Source of the DNA: a virus
Strand: one strand, 5' to 3'
Length of the DNA: 39,119 nt
Virus record (IMG/VR): IMGVR_UViG_3300032236_001418
Coordinates: 1 to 39,119 of that record
Within the stretch, counting starts at the first letter, position 1. Every line of letters starts with the position of its first letter. Position numbers and translations under genes: made by a program. Under the pieces are notes generated by a model that ran no database searches, was not told where the DNA came from, and was given only the letters and a program-made list of their open reading frames with translations. This document shows positions 37,901 through 39,119 of the stretch, one piece after another.

Positions 37901-39119
37901 TATCTATCTGTAATACAGCATTGGTATAGGTCTGTGCTAGATTCACACTACCAAAGTTGGCCTGACCAGTGACGATTAACTTAGACAGTGTGCTGGTAGT
38001 GGCTACGAGATGCTCGGTTTGGAATCCAGTAGTACTGTCTGTAAACCAATAGTCGTTACCATTGTTATAGTTCCATAATAACTTAACTTCACCAGTAGGG
38101 CTTGTAGCAGTGCTGCCTAATACTATTCCACCTTGATTTATTTGACTGACATTGGTGGCTGTTTGTGCTAGATATATTCTATAACCTTCAACAGTGCTGG
38201 GAATAGCATTAGTGTATGTGCCATTAACTGTGATATTATTAACTGTAATACTGTCAAAACTCACGCTGGCTGTGCTGGCAATATTCTGTGGTATACTGAC
38301 AGTACCATTGGTGTCGACATTAATATTATCGCCTACAATCACACTGCCGAGTGCTGATTTAGATGCCGGAACATTTGGTCCTATTGGTCCTTGTGGTCCA
38401 GTGACTCCTTGAGGTCCCTGCGGCCCGGTAACACCCTGCGGTCCTTGTGGTCCAGTGACACCTTGCGGTCCTTGTGGCCCGGGAATATCGCTAACTCCAC
38501 TAGGGCCTTGCGGTCCCTGCGGTCCAGTTACTCCTTGTGGTCCCTGTGGTCCTGTATCGCCTTGCGGTCCTTGAGGTCCTGTATCGCCTTGCGGTCCTTG
38601 CGGTCCGATGTCGCCTTGTGGTCCCTGTGGTCCGATGTCTCCCTGGGGTCCCTGCGGTCCCTGCGGTCCTGTATCGCCTTGCGGTCCCTGCGGTCCTGTA
38701 TCGCCTTGCGGTCCCTGCGGTCCTGTATCGCCTTGTGGCCCTTGTGGTCCTGTATCGCCTTGCGGTCCCTGTGGTCCGATGTCGCCTTGTGGTCCCTGCG
38801 GTCCTTGTGGTCCGATATCTCCTTGAGGTCCTTGTGGTCCTGTGTCGCCTTGTGGACCTTGTGGTCCTTGAGCACCAGTATCTCCCTGCGGTCCCTGTGG
38901 TCCTTGTGGTCCGATATCTCCTTGAGGTCCTTGTGGTCCTGTATCGCCTTGCGGTCCTTGTGGCCCTGTATCGCCTTGCGGTCCTTGAGGTCCTGTATCG
39001 CCTTGTGGTCCCTGTGGTCCTGTATCGCCTTGTGGTCCCTGTGGTCCTGTATCGCCTTGTGGTCCCTGTGGTCCTGTATCGCCTTGTGGTCCCTGTGGTC
39101 CTGTATCGCCTTGTGGTCC
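34950..39119 (-). CDS. Giant collagen-repeat tail fibre (N-terminus beyond window)
   Basis: The frame is open from the stop at 34950 to the right edge, about 1389 residues. The GTG at 38342 lies in the middle of the frame and is not the start. Going N to C: a long GPQG(D/V)TGPQGPQG collagen-like block (39119 to about 38370), a large beta-rich region of about 750 residues with Ser/Thr-rich strands (38340-36090), a second collagen block (about 36075-35584), and a roughly 210-residue tip ending [14 protein letters not shown]. Collagen-like Gly-Pro-Gln triplets form trimeric rods in phage fibres; the tip probably binds the receptor. Confidence 0.9.
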   Translation of the reverse strand, partial: GPQGDTGPQGPQGDTGPQGPQGDTGPQGPQGDTGPQGPQGDTGPQGPQGDTGPQGPQGDTGPQGPQGDIGPQGPQGPQGDTGAQGPQGPQGDTGPQGPQGDIGPQGPQGPQGDIGPQGPQGDTGPQGPQGDTGPQGPQGDTGPQGPQGDTGPQGPQGPQGDIGPQGPQGDIGPQGPQGDTGPQGPQGDTGPQGPQGVTGPQGPQGPSGVSDIPGPQGPQGVTGPQGPQGVTGPQGPQGVTGPQGPIGPNVPASKSALGSVIVGDNINVDTNGTVSIPQNIASTASVSFDSITVNNITVNGTYTNAIPSTVEGYRIYLAQTATNVSQINQGGIVLGSTATSPTGEVKLLWNYNNGNDYWFTDSTTGFQTEHLVATTSTLSKLIVTGQANFGSVNLAQTYTNAVLQIDTNANEYTQVILQNHSSDPYASGDFVVTADDGSDSSHFIDMGINSTGYSTGTWVINGAGDAYVYVDAGNLAVGTTASNITFFVGPTDTTDSIVATFTATSFNVDNIQALNSSTLSLNQGNGSVSVDSLHIPVGTILASNTASIYTLASLTLTNVVSYSHTSTDTLTVGEYGITNGIPAPYAVYEFTQTPDPALQVGDILSGAGIPNILPGGSLGFTGTVVLSVGTGTYTNYVVGYSDYSEYGLNPTLPTPGSTVLVGRNTLNANLAITTQPITDIGLFPGIGGNIIANGAVIPSTNNQWDLGSPGKRWRHVWVGAGTIYILDETLGTDTAIGARDGVVYLQGGVGLQVGEFTFRDNQIKIANPARDIILGTTTATGSFVINRPIQVNTTASTAAFTIDRNGRVSIRTPNIPLQDAGALNIVGSSDGSYQLVSGAGNMLHITGNDNLAGKITLDGFGTSYATGSASITGRGARGTASSPTNTQAGDVLFRLSAIGYSMANYLTVNTGGSPHSIEFVAKENYTSGSIGSAIKFYTSPIGQAQRTLSAQIDTTGLTLPASNTTTNLGITFQDNTRQITAFTSTNAVTRIFAGTGTHVSTSTGDVTVWIDGSYGPQGVTGPQGPTGNTGPQGPTGVGITGPQGPQGVVGAQGPRGVTGPQGPQGVAGAQGPQGPQGVTGPQGPTGNTGPQGVAGAQGPTGNTGPQGVTGPQGPQGVTGPQGPTGNTGPQGVTGPQGPTGNTGPQGVAGAQGPQGVTGPQGPQGPSGVSNVAGPQGPQGPAGVNGVTSITAGTGTAVSTSTGAVTVWTTQNNVTYGSTITNQLTYILNGSRTIGGGQNTSYSLFGLSNGVSLQSNTRYQYELLFNTQFNKPSGVMSYALSTSTGIAQHNYTAQSNKTTTIDGYTAGITMMSYNATGTNIVAQNGIGDLANGFQHTIIYGTIDVTTGTNVNFMVSQDQGGSPVWTVFAGSYVKLIAIGPIGANSATGNWS
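35584..36075 (-). repeat. Collagen-coding repeat block 2
   Basis: Imperfect 9-nt-based repeats coding Gly-Pro-Gln, Gly-Val-Thr/Ala and Gly-Asn-Thr triplets. Higher-order units such as [15 protein letters not shown] recur. Confidence 0.85.
38372..39119 (-). repeat. Collagen-coding repeat block 1 with perfect 27-bp array at the edge
   Basis: 9/18/27-nt repeats coding GPQGPQGDT. From 39001 to 39119 there are 4.4 exact copies of a 27-bp unit (ccttgtggtccctgtggt plus cctgtatcg), so the window end may reflect an assembly break or a length-variable array. Confidence 0.9.

Noticed and set aside
38342-38342. GTG at 38342 as the start of the tail fibre
   Set aside because: The same frame continues upstream through the collagen block to the window edge without a stop.
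38608-38826. Open frames on the plus strand and in other frames over the collagen repeats (Gly-Pro-Cys and Trp-Ser-Leu patterns)
   Set aside because: Repeats whose period is a multiple of three keep all frames open; only the minus-strand Gly-Pro-Gln frame continues through the non-repeat domains to a sensible tip.
38372-39119. CRISPR-like array
   Set aside because: There are no unique spacers; the repeats code collagen triplets in frame.

Overview
The window looks like part of a large T4-like myovirus genome, probably infecting an aquatic Gram-negative host. Nearly all genes lie on the minus strand in tightly overlapping runs (many ATGA junctions). T4-type late promoter elements (NATAAATA) precede many transcription units. 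The gene content includes class Ia ribonucleotide reductase with glutaredoxin, a DexA-like exonuclease, tail spike and tail fibre genes, a PAAR-like protein, head-associated proteins, free-standing homing endonucleases, and host-derived auxiliary genes (PstS, Hsp20, ClpS, ClpX, bS21, tmRNA). The host is not certain. A proteobacterial-type Pho box, near-perfect sigma70 promoters and a circularly permuted tmRNA with a tag ending in ALAA favour a proteobacterium, most likely a betaproteobacterium, over a cyanobacterium.

Layout. 1-4.8 kb is an auxiliary metabolism block: truncated pstS with a Pho box, a small secreted protein, a PD-(D/E)XK-like protein with a possible capsid-targeting N-terminus, then an overlapping clpS / heme oxygenase / ferredoxin-dependent bilin reductase operon, and hsp20. 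4.8-12.5 kb holds small early-type genes: phosphoesterase, HTH protein, exonuclease, DNA methyltransferase next to a nuclease-like gene, bS21, ClpX and a membrane protein. 12.5-14.7 kb holds small secreted proteins, a permuted tmRNA, a structured leader and baseplate-type genes. 14.7-20.9 kb holds conserved small phage genes, glutaredoxin, nrdB, a GIY-YIG homing endonuclease and nrdA. 20.9-29.3 kb is mostly structural: tail spike, an inserted HNH homing endonuclease, a Cas4/RecB-like exonuclease, a large basic internal protein, an XhlA-like protein and two insulated paralogous genes. 29.4-32.0 kb is mainly plus-strand: four micro-genes, a cupin, a lipase-like hydrolase and a 90-aa protein, with a second GIY-YIG endonuclease inserted antisense. 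32.0-39.1 kb has three proteins with related N-termini (ParB-like, unknown, HAD+HExxH), a secreted DNA/RNA nuclease and a giant collagen-repeat tail fibre running off the right edge.

The most notable observations are these. (1) All three homing endonuclease genes, from two unrelated nuclease families, share a conserved leader of about 70 nt that starts at a late promoter and contains a stem with compensatory changes. (2) A permuted tmRNA is encoded with its own ClpX, plus ClpS, Hsp20 and bS21, suggesting takeover of ribosome rescue and proteolysis. (3) A bilin-synthesis gene pair is fused into an operon with clpS. (4) A recurrent N-terminal motif (M-R-x-x-E-F/V-L) on unrelated enzymes resembles T4 capsid-targeting sequences, and in one pair it is carried on a 37-nt DNA repeat together with the ribosome binding site. 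(5) Promoters include composite early/late elements and late elements placed so close to start codons that the mRNAs would be leaderless.
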